Part shown: piece by piece, positions 46,966 through 55,812 of the stretch
How the letters are laid out: the number at the start of each line of letters is the position of its first letter
Position numbering within the stretch: the stretch's first letter is position 1
Assembly: GCA_965248545.1 (NCBI GenBank)
Contig: OZ252110.1
Coordinates: forward strand, 1,984,001-2,048,000
Direction: 5' to 3'
Length of the DNA stretch: 64,000 nucleotides
From: Alteromonas_E sp965248545
GTDB taxonomy: Bacteria > Pseudomonadota > Gammaproteobacteria > Enterobacterales > Alteromonadaceae
Made by a program: the position numbers and the translations under genes
Notes under the pieces: model-generated
What the model was told of the DNA's origin: nothing
Seen by the model: only the letters and a program-made list of their open reading frames with translations
The model's database searches: none

Positions 46966-48810
46966 ATGTTTTCTTTTTTTGAACGCCTGACTCAGGCTTT
47001 TCCGGTTGAACATCCACAGCAGCCACCAACATCTATCGTGGCGTTTTGCCGCCATTACACTCAAGGTATGTGGCCAGTTCTTATCCTCGTGTCTTTCTTA
47101 AGCGCACTTATCGCAGTGTTAGAGGTGACCCTGTTTGGTTTTATGGGGCAGTTGGTTGATTGGTTTGCGGTTCGCGATCGCGCGACATTTTTAGAGGAAG
47201 AAGGGACCACTCTTGTGTTGTTTGGCGGGATTGTTTTGCTTGGCTTACCGTGCATTATCCTTTGTCATGCGATGCTTTCTCATCAGTCTCTATTGGGTAA
47301 CTATCCAATGCGGATACGCTGGTTAGCGCACCGCTATCTGCTTGGCCAGAGTTTAAGTTTCTTCCAAAATGAGTTTGCGGGCCGCGTTGCAACGAAAGTG
47401 ATGCAAACAGCGTTAGCCGTGCGTGAATCTGTGATGAAGTTAATGGACTTAATGGTCTATGTGGGCGTGTACTTTTTCAGTGTTATAGCACTGGTATTCA
47501 CTACCGATTGGCGCTTGAGCATTCCACTATTGGTCTGGTTGGTGTTGTATATCACAACACTGAGAATACTCGTACCTAAACTCAAGCAAATCAGTGAACG
47601 ACAAGCTGACGCCCGTTCCATGATGACAGGACGAATTGTCGACAGTTATACCAATATGATGACGGTTAAACTTTTTTCGCATAGCCGTCGTGAGTCTGAT
47701 TATGCCAAAGAGGCAATGCAGGACTTCTTGCAGACCGTTTATCCACAAATGCGCTTAGTAACAGTTTTAGAAGGCTGCATTGAGTTTTTAAATGGTGCGC
47801 TAGTATTTTCGATGGGGGCCTTGTCTCTCTATTTGTGGCTAGGTGAAATTGCCTCTCCCGGTGACATTGCGATTGCAATCGCTTTATGTCTTCGCCTAAA
47901 CGGCATATCGCATTGGATTATGTGGGAAGTGTCATCACTGTTCGAAAATATTGGTACAGTGCAGGATGGGATCAACACGCTGTCTAAACCAATATCGGTG
48001 ATGGATAAACCTGATGCAAACACCCTACAGGTGAGCGCCGGTCAAATCAGCTTTAAACAGGTCAGTTTTGCCTACCAGCAAGAGGACCGTGAGGTCAGTA
48101 TTCCGGTCTTCGATAAGCTCGATTTGGATATTAAACCCGGCGAAAAGGTTGGTTTGGTCGGTCGCTCTGGTGCTGGTAAGTCCACCTTGGTGAATTTGTT
48201 ATTGCGCTTCTACGATATTCAAGCTGGCACTATCGAGATCGATGGTCAAAACATCAAAGATGTACAGCAAGAAAGCTTGCGCGCGCAGATTAGCATGGTC
48301 ACCCAAGACACCTCACTGCTGCATCGTTCAGTTCGCGACAATATTGTGTACGGTAAAAGTGAGGCAAATGAAGACGATATGTTGAAAGCGTCTCGGCAAG
48401 CCGAAGCTCACGACTTCATTCAACAGTTATCCGACGCGAGACAACGGCGTGGCTACGATGCGCATGTTGGAGAGCGCGGTGTCAAGCTATCCGGTGGTCA
48501 ACGACAGCGCATCGCGATTGCTCGGGTTATGTTAAAAGATGCGCCTATTTTGATTTTGGATGAAGCGACGTCTGCGCTTGATTCTGAAGTCGAAGCTGCT
48601 ATTCAAGACTGCTTGAACAGCATGATGGAAGACAAAACGGTGTTAGCCATAGCGCACCGCTTGTCGACGATTGCCAAAATGGACCGATTGTTGGTTTTGG
48701 ATAAAGGGCAAATCGTTGAATCAGGTACACACGCTGAGTTGCTGGCGCAAAAGGGTATATATGCGAAACTTTGGGAGCATCAAACTGGCGGCTTTATAGG
48801 GCTGGAATAA
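46966..48810 (+). CDS. ABC exporter, fused permease and ATPase
   Basis: A 614-residue half-transporter of the MsbA/ABCB type. About six membrane helices fill residues 35-330, then a nucleotide-binding domain with Walker A GRSGAGKS (399-406), signature LSGGQRQRIAIARV, Walker B ILILDEATSALD and the H-loop AIAHRLST. The substrate is unknown; lipid, peptide or drug export are all possible. It acts as a homodimer by analogy. It starts 45 bp after the RraA-family gene. Confidence 0.9.
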   Translation: MFSFFERLTQAFPVEHPQQPPTSIVAFCRHYTQGMWPVLILVSFLSALIAVLEVTLFGFMGQLVDWFAVRDRATFLEEEGTTLVLFGGIVLLGLPCIILCHAMLSHQSLLGNYPMRIRWLAHRYLLGQSLSFFQNEFAGRVATKVMQTALAVRESVMKLMDLMVYVGVYFFSVIALVFTTDWRLSIPLLVWLVLYITTLRILVPKLKQISERQADARSMMTGRIVDSYTNMMTVKLFSHSRRESDYAKEAMQDFLQTVYPQMRLVTVLEGCIEFLNGALVFSMGALSLYLWLGEIASPGDIAIAIALCLRLNGISHWIMWEVSSLFENIGTVQDGINTLSKPISVMDKPDANTLQVSAGQISFKQVSFAYQQEDREVSIPVFDKLDLDIKPGEKVGLVGRSGAGKSTLVNLLLRFYDIQAGTIEIDGQNIKDVQQESLRAQISMVTQDTSLLHRSVRDNIVYGKSEANEDDMLKASRQAEAHDFIQQLSDARQRRGYDAHVGERGVKLSGGQRQRIAIARVMLKDAPILILDEATSALDSEVEAAIQDCLNSMMEDKTVLAIAHRLSTIAKMDRLLVLDKGQIVESGTHAELLAQKGIYAKLWEHQTGGFIGLE

Positions 48811-48834
48811 AAGCACAGATTGCATAATTGCTGC

Positions 48835-48862
48835 TTGTATCCGAGTGCGGAATAAGTATAAT
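48835..48862 (+). promoter_or_regulatory. Promoter of tRNA-Trp-secE-nusG
   Basis: The -35 box TTGTAT (48835-48840) and a perfect -10 box TATAAT (48857-48862) are separated by 16 bp. Transcription would start near 48869, about 95 bp before the tRNA. Confidence 0.75.
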
Positions 48863-48963
48863 GCATGTCCCTTCCTTGCGTAGCAGCTGATTCCCCGAAA
48901 ACAGAGACTTCACAAGGTAAGTGTAACTATTGCTTAGTGGTTGCGTTAGCGGCCGCTTGATAT

Positions 48964-49040
48964 AGGGGTGTAGTTCGAATTGGTAGAACAGCGGTCTCCA
49001 AAACCGATGGTTGGGGGTTCGAGTCCCTCCACCCCTGCCA
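48964..49040 (+). tRNA. trnW: tRNA-Trp (anticodon CCA)
   Basis: The 77-nt cloverleaf has acceptor arms AGGGGTG (48964-48970) and CACCCCT (49030-49036), discriminator G and an encoded CCA end (49038-49040). The anticodon loop CTCCAAA (48996-49002) gives CCA, read for Trp. The T arm contains GGTTCGAGTC. The anticodon stem GCGGT/ACCGA has a G-A mismatch at its outermost pair (27:43), unlike the E. coli tRNA. It lies 64 bp upstream of secE, the common arrangement in gammaproteobacteria. Confidence 0.95.
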
Positions 49041-49104
49041 AATTTTATTGATCGAATGATGTCGATCTGCAGATTTACTGCAAGAGTTGTAGGACAATTG
49101 GTTC

Positions 49105-49485
49105 ATGAATGACAAAGTAGAAAATACATCCGGCGGTGCTATCGATACCGTGAAGTGGTTGGTGGTTTTTGCCATCCTTGCTGCGATCATCACCGGTAAC
49201 ACAATGTACGGCGAGGTCTCAGTTCTTTACCGAGCTTTGGCTGCTGTTGCAGGTGTCGTAATTGCAGGCTTTATTGCCGCAACCACGGTTAAAGGTGCGA
49301 CCTTTTTAGCTTATGCGAAGGAATCTCGTATTGAAGTTCGCAAAGTTGTTTGGCCTTCGCGCCAAGAAGCGACTCAAACAACGCTTATTGTGCTCGCTGC
49401 TACTGTGATTGTAGGTCTAATTTTATGGGGCCTTGACGGCATCATCGTTCGTGTTGTCGGCTGGATTACAGGTATAGGGGTTTAA
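49105..49485 (+). CDS. secE: Preprotein translocase subunit SecE
   Basis: A 126-residue inner-membrane subunit of the SecYEG channel. Two N-terminal hydrophobic helices, then the conserved amphipathic segment ESRIEVRKVVWPSRQEATQ, then the third helix. This is the three-helix form found in E. coli. It is two bases upstream of nusG. Confidence 0.95.
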   Translation: MNDKVENTSGGAIDTVKWLVVFAILAAIITGNTMYGEVSVLYRALAAVAGVVIAGFIAATTVKGATFLAYAKESRIEVRKVVWPSRQEATQTTLIVLAATVIVGLILWGLDGIIVRVVGWITGIGV

Positions 49486-49487
49486 GC

Positions 49488-50024
49488 ATGTCAGAGAAGA
49501 GATGGTATGTAGTACAGGCATACTCGCAATACGAGAGCCGTGTAAAAAAGACCCTTGAAGAATACATCAAAATGCATGGCATGGAAGATTACTTCGGCCA
49601 GATTTTGGTTCCTACCGAAGAAGTCGTAGAAATGCGTGCGGGACAAAAACGTAAATCAGAGCGCAAATTCTACCCTGGTTACGTTTTGGTCGAGATGGAC
49701 ATGAACGAGAAGTCATGGCACTTAGTGAAAAGTGTTCCACGTGTACTCGGCTTTATCGGCGGCACATCAGATCGACCAATGCCTATTACTCAACGCGAAG
49801 CTGACAATATCCTAAATCGCCTTGAGGAGTCTGTTGACAAGCCGAAGCCGAAGACATTGTTCGAGCCAGGCGAAGTGGTGCGCGTTACCGATGGTCCATT
49901 CGCAGATTTCAATGGTGTGGTCGAAGAAGTCGATTACGAAAAGAGCCGTGTCAAAGTTTCTGTACTTATCTTTGGCCGATCAACGCCAGTTGATTTGGAA
50001 TTTAGCCAGGTCGAAAAAGGTTAG
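49488..50024 (+). CDS. nusG: Transcription termination/antitermination factor NusG
   Basis: A 178-residue factor with the NGN domain (KRWYVVQAYSQYESRVKK, RKFYPGYVLVEM, FIGGTSDRPMP) and the C-terminal KOW domain (GEVVRVTDGPFADFNGVVEE). It binds RNA polymerase and links it to Rho or ribosomal protein S10. A strong terminator follows, so the message ends here and does not run into rplK as it can in E. coli. Confidence 0.96.
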   Translation: MSEKRWYVVQAYSQYESRVKKTLEEYIKMHGMEDYFGQILVPTEEVVEMRAGQKRKSERKFYPGYVLVEMDMNEKSWHLVKSVPRVLGFIGGTSDRPMPITQREADNILNRLEESVDKPKPKTLFEPGEVVRVTDGPFADFNGVVEEVDYEKSRVKVSVLIFGRSTPVDLEFSQVEKG

Positions 50025-50041
50025 AGATTGTCTTTTTGCAA

Positions 50042-50074
50042 AAACCCGATGTGTTCACACTATCGGGTTTTTTT
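50042..50074 (+). terminator. Rho-independent terminator of secE-nusG
   Basis: AAACCCGAT (50042-50050) pairs perfectly with ATCGGGTTT (50062-50070) over an 11-nt loop and is followed by further T residues, seven T in a row in all. It begins 18 bp after the nusG stop. Confidence 0.92.
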
Positions 50075-50227
50075 GTGCCTATCGCACGGCACGCTCGCTT
50101 TTTTGCTAATTTCTTCGCAACGCCCTTCACACTAGTATAAACATGTTTTGTTACAACCAAACGTTTGCGCTTTGTTAGATTCGGCGTAAGGTAAGCATCA
50201 GGCAAAACTCGTTTTAAGGAGAGTGTT

Positions 50228-50488
50228 ATGGATGAAGGTATGATTTTCGTTCTGACGATCTTATTTTTATTTGTACTACCTATCGTGTTCGTTGGCATAT
50301 GGACGGGTCATAAAAAAGATATGATGAAGCTGGGTGGGCAGTTGAGTTCGTCTGAAAAAGCGAATTACGAAAACGAGTTGGCATCAGTTAAAAAACGACT
50401 TGAAGTGCTCGAAGCGATCGTAACTGAAAAGCGTTACCAACTGGATAATGAGATTGCGGAACTGCAAAAAACCGATCGCATGCAGTAA
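50228..50488 (+). CDS. Small membrane protein, PspB-like
   Basis: An 86-residue protein with one N-terminal membrane helix (residues about 5-25) and a cytoplasmic coiled coil, KKRLEVLEAIVTEKRYQLD. Size, topology and the RLEVLEAIV segment resemble phage-shock protein B, but no pspA or pspC is next to it. AAGGAGAG lies before the ATG. Its role is not known; a stress-sensing or scaffold function is only a guess. Confidence 0.65.
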   Translation: MDEGMIFVLTILFLFVLPIVFVGIWTGHKKDMMKLGGQLSSSEKANYENELASVKKRLEVLEAIVTEKRYQLDNEIAELQKTDRMQ

Positions 50489-50516
50489 ACCCAGTGTAGT
50501 TTTGATGTATCCCCTT

Positions 50517-50545
50517 TTAGGCTGACGCATTCTGCGGTAGCCTAA
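50517..50545 (+). other. Hairpin in the upp leader
   Basis: TTAGGCT (50517-50523) pairs with AGCCTAA (50539-50545); CGCA and TGCG pair inside across a three-base loop, with a small internal bulge between the stems. No T run follows, so it is not a standard terminator. It ends 33 bp before the upp start and could stabilise the message or mark a weak terminator of the PspB-like gene. Confidence 0.4.
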
Positions 50546-50578
50546 CTCCGCACCAATCATCCTCTAAGAGAAGACCCT

Positions 50579-51208
50579 GTGGCCGTTCACGAGATAAAAC
50601 ACCCTTTGATTCAACACAAGCTCGGACTCATGCGCGTTGCGGATATTAGTACCAAACAGTTCCGGGAGCTAACCAATGAACTGGGCAGTTTATTGACGTA
50701 TGAAGCCACGCGTGACCTAAGTACCGAGGATGTCGACATAGACGGTTGGGCGGGCCAGCCTATCACTGTAGAGCGTATCAAAGGTAAGAAGATTACGGTG
50801 GTACCAATATTGCGGGCGGGATTAGGAATGCTCGACGGTGTTATGAACCTCATCCCAAATGCGAAAATCAGTGTTGTAGGCTTATACCGCGATGAGGAAA
50901 CGCTTCACCCGGTCGCTTATTTTGACAAAGTGGTGAAAGATGTTGAGCAGCGCACCGCGCTGATTATTGACCCAATGCTTGCAACTGGCGGCACCTTGAT
51001 TGCGACGATAGACTTGCTTAAGCAAAAAGGCTGCAACCAGATAATGGCCCTTTGTTTGGTGGCTGCGCCTGAGGGTATTCAAGCCGTAACTGCGGCACAC
51101 CCCGAAATCGATATCTATGTAGCGGCAGTGGACCAGCAACTCAATGATAAGGGCTATATCCTACCTGGACTAGGTGATGCGGGTGACAAGATTTTTGGCA
51201 CCCGCTAA
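50579..51208 (+). CDS. upp: Uracil phosphoribosyltransferase
   Basis: A 209-residue pyrimidine-salvage enzyme making UMP from uracil and PRPP. It follows E. coli Upp nearly end to end: IKHPLIQHKLGLMR, SLLTYEATRDL, ITVVPILRAGLGMLDG, the PRPP-binding DPMLATGGT and the uracil-binding GYILPGLGDAGDKIFGT. The start is GTG at 50579, preceded by AGAGAAGA. It sits inside the block that separates nusG from rplK. Confidence 0.95.
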   Translation: MAVHEIKHPLIQHKLGLMRVADISTKQFRELTNELGSLLTYEATRDLSTEDVDIDGWAGQPITVERIKGKKITVVPILRAGLGMLDGVMNLIPNAKISVVGLYRDEETLHPVAYFDKVVKDVEQRTALIIDPMLATGGTLIATIDLLKQKGCNQIMALCLVAAPEGIQAVTAAHPEIDIYVAAVDQQLNDKGYILPGLGDAGDKIFGTR

Positions 51209-51228
51209 ATGAAGGTGGCGTACTCGCG

Positions 51229-53373
51229 TTATTTGGAAATAACAACCCTTTCATTACTCGCGACATCAAATTGAATTAGCTCGTTTTGGGTTACCGAAAA
51301 CCACTGACCCAAGCTGGTTTTGGCGACATCCCACCCATAATCAACTTCATTTGCTATGCATTCGTTAGTCTTCAAGTTTAGCGTAAACATTTCCTTGCCA
51401 AATAAATGTAGCTCGTTGTTGGTTGGATCAAGAACGATGGGGTGATGAGCGTAGTAAGTGTCGTAAAACTCGATATCGAAGTATGTGGGCACATCAGCAC
51501 AGATGTTTTCCATCAAAGTTCTATTTCCCGTCATTAAATCAACTTCAAAAAGACCGGGCTTATCAGCTACAACACCGGTGGCTATGAGCTTTCTATTAAA
51601 AGGGTCAATTGCTAAAGCGCCAATACGGCCAAAAGGTTCCCCATTACCAACACTATCCTCAGCTGACGATAGAATGCTGCGATAACCCGTGGTGAGATCA
51701 ATCGCGATGATTCGGTTATCATCGGTGACTAACAAACGGTTTTCGGACTTGTCCAAAACACCGTTATCCAGCCAACCGGTGTCTACACCAGCACCATATT
51801 CATTACCCGTAAGAACCTCGGTGGCATTCGTGTCTACGTAAACTGTTGTCACTTGGTCTGGAAAGATGGCGTACAACATATTACTTTCAGCATCGAGCAC
51901 TAAAGCGTTTGTCTCCCAATTATAGCGTCTATCAACATTTCCGATTTCTCGTCGGTCTCCTGTTGACATATCAACTGCTAATATCGTTTCTGGTGCATTG
52001 CCGCCGCTGTCAAAAACATAAATTATGTTGCGCTCTTCATCGATTGTGAGTGCCCAAGGGTTAATAATCGCTTTTCCAAAACCAACACCAGAGTGAATGA
52101 AACGAGATCGCTTTCCGGTATCAATGGCGATACCCATAATCATGTCTAGATCATGGTCATTGACTAGTATTTGATTGTTGTATTCGTCAATATCGTTATC
52201 GAAAAACTGTGCTAAAAACAAATCTGATTGGTCTACCTGTTTGGAGATGCTGGCGATCTCGCGAGTAGTTGTATCTAGTTTCACAACGTCATCGAAACCG
52301 ATGACATAGACGGTATCTTCATGACCTGGAGTGCTTAACACTTCACCCGGAAAGTAAGCATGAATATTGGTGTGGCTTTCCAAAACTCTCGTGTCTAATG
52401 GCAATTCCTGCAATCCTGTTTCCGAGTCTGTGGCCAAATATAAAACCCCATCTGAATACGTCATATCTCTGGCCGCAATAATGTTCCCGTCACTATCGAC
52501 ACCGTCTGCGATAACGGTTACGTGCTTTGTTTCAAAATCATAACGTATGATGTGTGAGGCGAGGGTCGATTCAAAGAACAAGGAAAAATTCACATAAAGA
52601 ACGTTGTCTGTGGGGTCGTAGTAGACGCCTCTTGTGTGTTTGAAAAGCCAATTCGAGTAGGTCTTGGGAACCTCATATTGGAACTCGGTATTAAATTCAA
52701 AATCACCTATATCCGCCAGCGCTAGATAAAAAGATCCTTCGCAACAATCGTCGATGGCTGCGAGCTTACCTTCCTTGCTAATGTAATGAAAAAACCTAGG
52801 ACGCCCAAATGAGTCTGGGTATATTGCTTGGTGAAATTCTTCCTCACCCGTAATTAAATTGCGTTTCAGGATACGATCGTTGTCAAGAGAACCAAAAAAT
52901 TGATGATTGACTTTGTCGACGCTAAACGTGAAGGGAATTTCAACATCGACCAGGTTTGCGCTGGCCGCGGCCATGTCCACATTACCCAATGAATCCTCTG
53001 TTTCAATTGTGATTGTGTTCGAGAATGGAATAGCCGCAACCCAGTTCGTCCTTTGCTGTTCTCCATTAAATTCGAGTATTGCGTCCTCACCGTTGACTGA
53101 CACCCTGGTAACGTCTGTTTGATCGTTTGAGTATCCCCGTACCGTTATTGTATCTTCGATCGTTTTAGACAACTGAGAGGGGAAAATTATTGTCGCTTCT
53201 GGCGCTGCATTATCAGGCTGTGGCTCCGGCTGTGGGCTTGGTGCTGGCTCTTCCGGGCGCGGAGGTTCGGGTGCGGGAGGAATTTCATCGCTTTCACTAC
53301 ATGCCATCAAGGACAATACTATTCCGAGCGTTGAAAGCAATCGCATGCTGCTACAATGTGCATTAATCTTCAT
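51229..53373 (-). CDS. Lipoprotein with Pro/Glu linker and beta-propeller-like domain
   Basis: A 714-residue lipoprotein; lipobox LMAC gives lipidated C25. A linker rich in Pro and Glu follows (residues about 31-55), then an Ig-like segment (NAAPEATIIFP, VSVNGEDA), then about 500 residues of repeating units such as LAIDPFNRKLIATG, LVLDAESNMLYAIF and LTIDEERNIIYVFD. These resemble six- or seven-bladed NHL/SMP-30-type propellers. The ATG at 53373 has AAGGAG five bases upstream; a reading from 53424 would disrupt the signal peptide. No enzyme motif is visible. Binding of an extracellular ligand is the most that can be suggested. Confidence 0.75.
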   Translation of the reverse strand: MKINAHCSSMRLLSTLGIVLSLMACSESDEIPPAPEPPRPEEPAPSPQPEPQPDNAAPEATIIFPSQLSKTIEDTITVRGYSNDQTDVTRVSVNGEDAILEFNGEQQRTNWVAAIPFSNTITIETEDSLGNVDMAAASANLVDVEIPFTFSVDKVNHQFFGSLDNDRILKRNLITGEEEFHQAIYPDSFGRPRFFHYISKEGKLAAIDDCCEGSFYLALADIGDFEFNTEFQYEVPKTYSNWLFKHTRGVYYDPTDNVLYVNFSLFFESTLASHIIRYDFETKHVTVIADGVDSDGNIIAARDMTYSDGVLYLATDSETGLQELPLDTRVLESHTNIHAYFPGEVLSTPGHEDTVYVIGFDDVVKLDTTTREIASISKQVDQSDLFLAQFFDNDIDEYNNQILVNDHDLDMIMGIAIDTGKRSRFIHSGVGFGKAIINPWALTIDEERNIIYVFDSGGNAPETILAVDMSTGDRREIGNVDRRYNWETNALVLDAESNMLYAIFPDQVTTVYVDTNATEVLTGNEYGAGVDTGWLDNGVLDKSENRLLVTDDNRIIAIDLTTGYRSILSSAEDSVGNGEPFGRIGALAIDPFNRKLIATGVVADKPGLFEVDLMTGNRTLMENICADVPTYFDIEFYDTYYAHHPIVLDPTNNELHLFGKEMFTLNLKTNECIANEVDYGWDVAKTSLGQWFSVTQNELIQFDVASNERVVISK

Positions 53374-53461
53374 AAAAACTCCTTTTTTAATTGTATTCCC
53401 TGCAATGACAAAGTGGCCAAACACTTAGTCGGCAATCGAGCGCAAACCATAAGTGCTCCCG

Positions 53462-54091
53462 TTATTTTAGCCTTTGCTTCGCCTCGGCCTCAATTTCGCG
53501 AGCTTTGGCGAGCGCGGGCCTAGAGAGCACCCTCTCAGCATAAGCTTCAACATTGTCAATTGCGATGGACTGTTTGAAACCTTGTGCCCATGACAAAGTA
53601 TGCCCAGCTACTATATCGGCGACACTGAATTCGTCGCCCAGAATGTATTGCTTGTCAGCCAATAATTGGCTGAATATGTTGAGCGCCTTTTGAAATTCCC
53701 ATTGGCCTAGTTCCAATGCTGCTGGTATGCGCTTGTCTTCAGGTAACGCAAACTTGTGTTTGCCCATGGTCCACAAAGGTTGTTCCAGTTCGGTCAGCAC
53801 AAAGTACATGGCTTGCTCGTATAGGCCCCGTGCTTGGCTGCCGACACTCGGAATCAGCTTGCCATGTCGATCGGCCAAATACGTCACAATGGCGCCAGAT
53901 TCTGCCATCACAAATCCATCGTCGTTAATCACAGGTACTTTGCCCATTGGGCTGATCTTGAGAAACTCAGGTGATTTGTGTTCGCCAGCGTATAAATTGA
54001 TGGTTTGGTATTGGTATTCAATACCTATTTCTTCGGCGGCCCAGGTGATACGTATGCCCCGTGTGCCTGGGAAACTGAGTATGTTCAACAT
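53462..54091 (-). CDS. Glutathione S-transferase family protein
   Basis: A 209-residue GST. The N-terminal domain has SFPGTRGIRITWAAEEIG, ISPMGKVPVINDDG with cis-Pro and MAESGAIVTYLADR; the helical domain has YILGDEFSVADIVAGH, the N-capping box of the family. It is not close to the other GST at 23034. The substrate is unknown. Confidence 0.88.
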   Translation of the reverse strand: MLNILSFPGTRGIRITWAAEEIGIEYQYQTINLYAGEHKSPEFLKISPMGKVPVINDDGFVMAESGAIVTYLADRHGKLIPSVGSQARGLYEQAMYFVLTELEQPLWTMGKHKFALPEDKRIPAALELGQWEFQKALNIFSQLLADKQYILGDEFSVADIVAGHTLSWAQGFKQSIAIDNVEAYAERVLSRPALAKAREIEAEAKQRLK

Positions 54092-54300
54092 TGCCTTTCT
54101 CTCGTGTAATATCCGTTTGCGCTGCGAGGCTCATGTACTGCAATCACCCAACTGTTTCGCGGTTGATACCGCTGTTACTAAATTGGATATAAATCGTGCA
54201 AATTGCAAGTCTTAGTCAAAATGAATACCCCCGCGGCGTATGGCTGTATCTTTATTTTTGTCGTTTCGGCATTTTATTTGCATTTTCTTCCAATATGGAC

Positions 54301-54329
54301 TTGCACAATTTTCAATCATTACCTATAAT
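54301..54329 (+). promoter_or_regulatory. Promoter of rplKAJL-rpoBC
   Basis: The -35 box TTGCAC (54301-54306) and a perfect -10 box TATAAT (54324-54329) are 17 bp apart, a near-consensus sigma-70 promoter. The rest of the gene-free stretch 54092-54416 shows nothing else I can identify. It lets the ribosomal protein operon be expressed independently of nusG. Confidence 0.85.
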
Positions 54330-54416
54330 TCGCGACCCTAAATTTTATCGGGGAGCCGATTGAGCAAGTAATCTCGATACTTGCGAGGCGTTTTAACCCA
54401 AACTGAGAGATTAATC

Positions 54417-54845
54417 ATGGCTAAAAAAGTAACTGGCTATATCAAGCTACAGGTAGGCGCTGGCGCAGCGAACCCTAGTCCTCCAGTTGGTCCAGCATTG
54501 GGTCAACACGGTGTAAACATCATGGAATTCTGTAAAGCGTTCAACGCGAAAACAGAAAGCATTGAAAAAGGTGCTCCGGTTCCTGTTGTTATTACAGTTT
54601 ACGAAGATCGTTCATTCACGTTCGAAACGCGCACTCCTCCAGCGTCTTTCCTTCTTAAGAAAGCTGCGGGTATCAAGAGTGGTTCTGGCCGTCCTAATAC
54701 TGAAAAAGTAGGCACAGTAACACGCGCTCAATTAGAAGAAATTGCGAAAACTAAAGAGCCTGACCTAACAGCGGCAGACTTAGACGCAGCAGTAAACACC
54801 ATCGCGGGCTCTGCTCGTAGTATGGGTTTGAACGTAGAGGGCTAA
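54417..54845 (+). CDS. rplK: 50S ribosomal protein L11
   Basis: A 142-residue L11 with KKVTGYIKLQVGAGAANPSP, GPALGQHGVNIMEFCKAFN and FTFETRTPPASFLLKKA. I start at the ATG at 54417 (MAKKVTGY), since the reading from 54381 adds 12 residues not present in the family. L11 forms the GTPase-associated stalk base on 23S rRNA. The rplA start is five bases after its stop. Confidence 0.97.
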   Translation: MAKKVTGYIKLQVGAGAANPSPPVGPALGQHGVNIMEFCKAFNAKTESIEKGAPVPVVITVYEDRSFTFETRTPPASFLLKKAAGIKSGSGRPNTEKVGTVTRAQLEEIAKTKEPDLTAADLDAAVNTIAGSARSMGLNVEG

Positions 54846-54849
54846 GCGA

Positions 54850-55542
54850 ATGGCTAAGTTAACAAAACGCGCTCGTCTAATCGCAGAAAAAGTAGACTCA
54901 ACTAAAGAATACCCAATTAACGAAGCGGTAGCTTTGTTGAAAGAGCTAGCAACAGCTAAATTCGCTGAAAGCGTTGATGTTGCAGTTAACTTGGGGATCG
55001 ATGCAAAGAAATCTGACCAAAATGTTCGTGGTGCGACAGTACTACCTAACGGAACTGGTAAAGAAGTTCGCGTCGCAGTATTCACTCAAGGCGCTAATGC
55101 AGACGCTGCTAAAGAAGCGGGTGCGGACATCGTTGGTATGGACGACCTAGCTGAGCAAGTGAAGAAAGGCGAAATGAACTTTGACGTTGTTGTTGCCAGC
55201 CCTGACGCAATGCGCGTTGTTGGTCAACTAGGTCAAATCCTAGGTCCACGTGGTCTTATGCCTAACCCTAAAACTGGCACTGTAACACCAGACGTTGCAA
55301 CGGCAGTTAAAAATGCTAAAGCGGGTCAGGTACGTTACCGTAATGATAAGAACGGTATCATCCACGCAAGCATCGGTAAGATCGCGTTTGAGGCTGATCA
55401 AATTCAGCAAAACCTTGAAGCATTGCTTGAAGCTTTGAAGAAAGCCAAGCCTTCTTCAGCAAAAGGTACATACATCAAAAAAGTTAGCTTGAGCACTACT
55501 ATGGGTGCTGGTGTTCAACTGGATCAGTCGACACTAAGCTAA
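54850..55542 (+). CDS. rplA: 50S ribosomal protein L1
   Basis: A 230-residue L1 with KLTKRARLIAEKVDS, VAVNLGIDAKKSDQNVRGA and LGPRGLMPNPKTGTVT, the L1 signature. In E. coli it represses its own operon by binding the rplK leader. The L10 leader region follows its stop codon. Confidence 0.97.
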   Translation: MAKLTKRARLIAEKVDSTKEYPINEAVALLKELATAKFAESVDVAVNLGIDAKKSDQNVRGATVLPNGTGKEVRVAVFTQGANADAAKEAGADIVGMDDLAEQVKKGEMNFDVVVASPDAMRVVGQLGQILGPRGLMPNPKTGTVTPDVATAVKNAKAGQVRYRNDKNGIIHASIGKIAFEADQIQQNLEALLEALKKAKPSSAKGTYIKKVSLSTTMGAGVQLDQSTLS

Positions 55543-55561
55543 TTTCTCTTAAAGCATATGG

Positions 55562-55812
55562 GTTGGAGCCGCAGCTTAAATTGTGGCTCCCGTCCAAGAC
55601 CGCAGGTGCGACACGGTGGGAGAGGTAAGAGAACTCCTACACTAACGTGCGCTTAATTAGTTGCCTGCGCAGACGGTGGTTTCGACTCAGACTCTCTGGG
55701 GTAACGAACACCGTAGAGCGGTACCGAGATAACTTGTTATCAACGTATCAATCTGTGAACCCTGACTACGGATCAGAAATGAGAAGCAGTCAGATACTAA
55801 GAGGTGAACTCA
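55562..55812 (+). ncRNA. L10 leader (autoregulatory mRNA structure of rplJL)
   Basis: The 250-bp gap between rplA and rplJ contains the conserved landmarks of the E. coli L10 leader in the same order: TTGGAGCC pairing with GGCTCC, then GTCCAAGACCGCAGGTG, and GCCTGCGCAGACGGTG pairing with it. In E. coli the L10-(L7/L12)4 complex binds here and blocks translation of rplJ and rplL. The 3' limit is set at the rplJ start codon. Confidence 0.85.

Noticed and set aside
50025..54416. Insertion of a mobile element between nusG and rplK
   Set aside because: No transposase, integrase, terminal repeat or target-site duplication is visible; gene content looks chromosomal.
55543..55812. Small protein gene in the rplA-rplJ gap (for example 55647-55859)
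   Set aside because: The sequence matches the structured L10 leader, and the frame overlaps the rplJ start.
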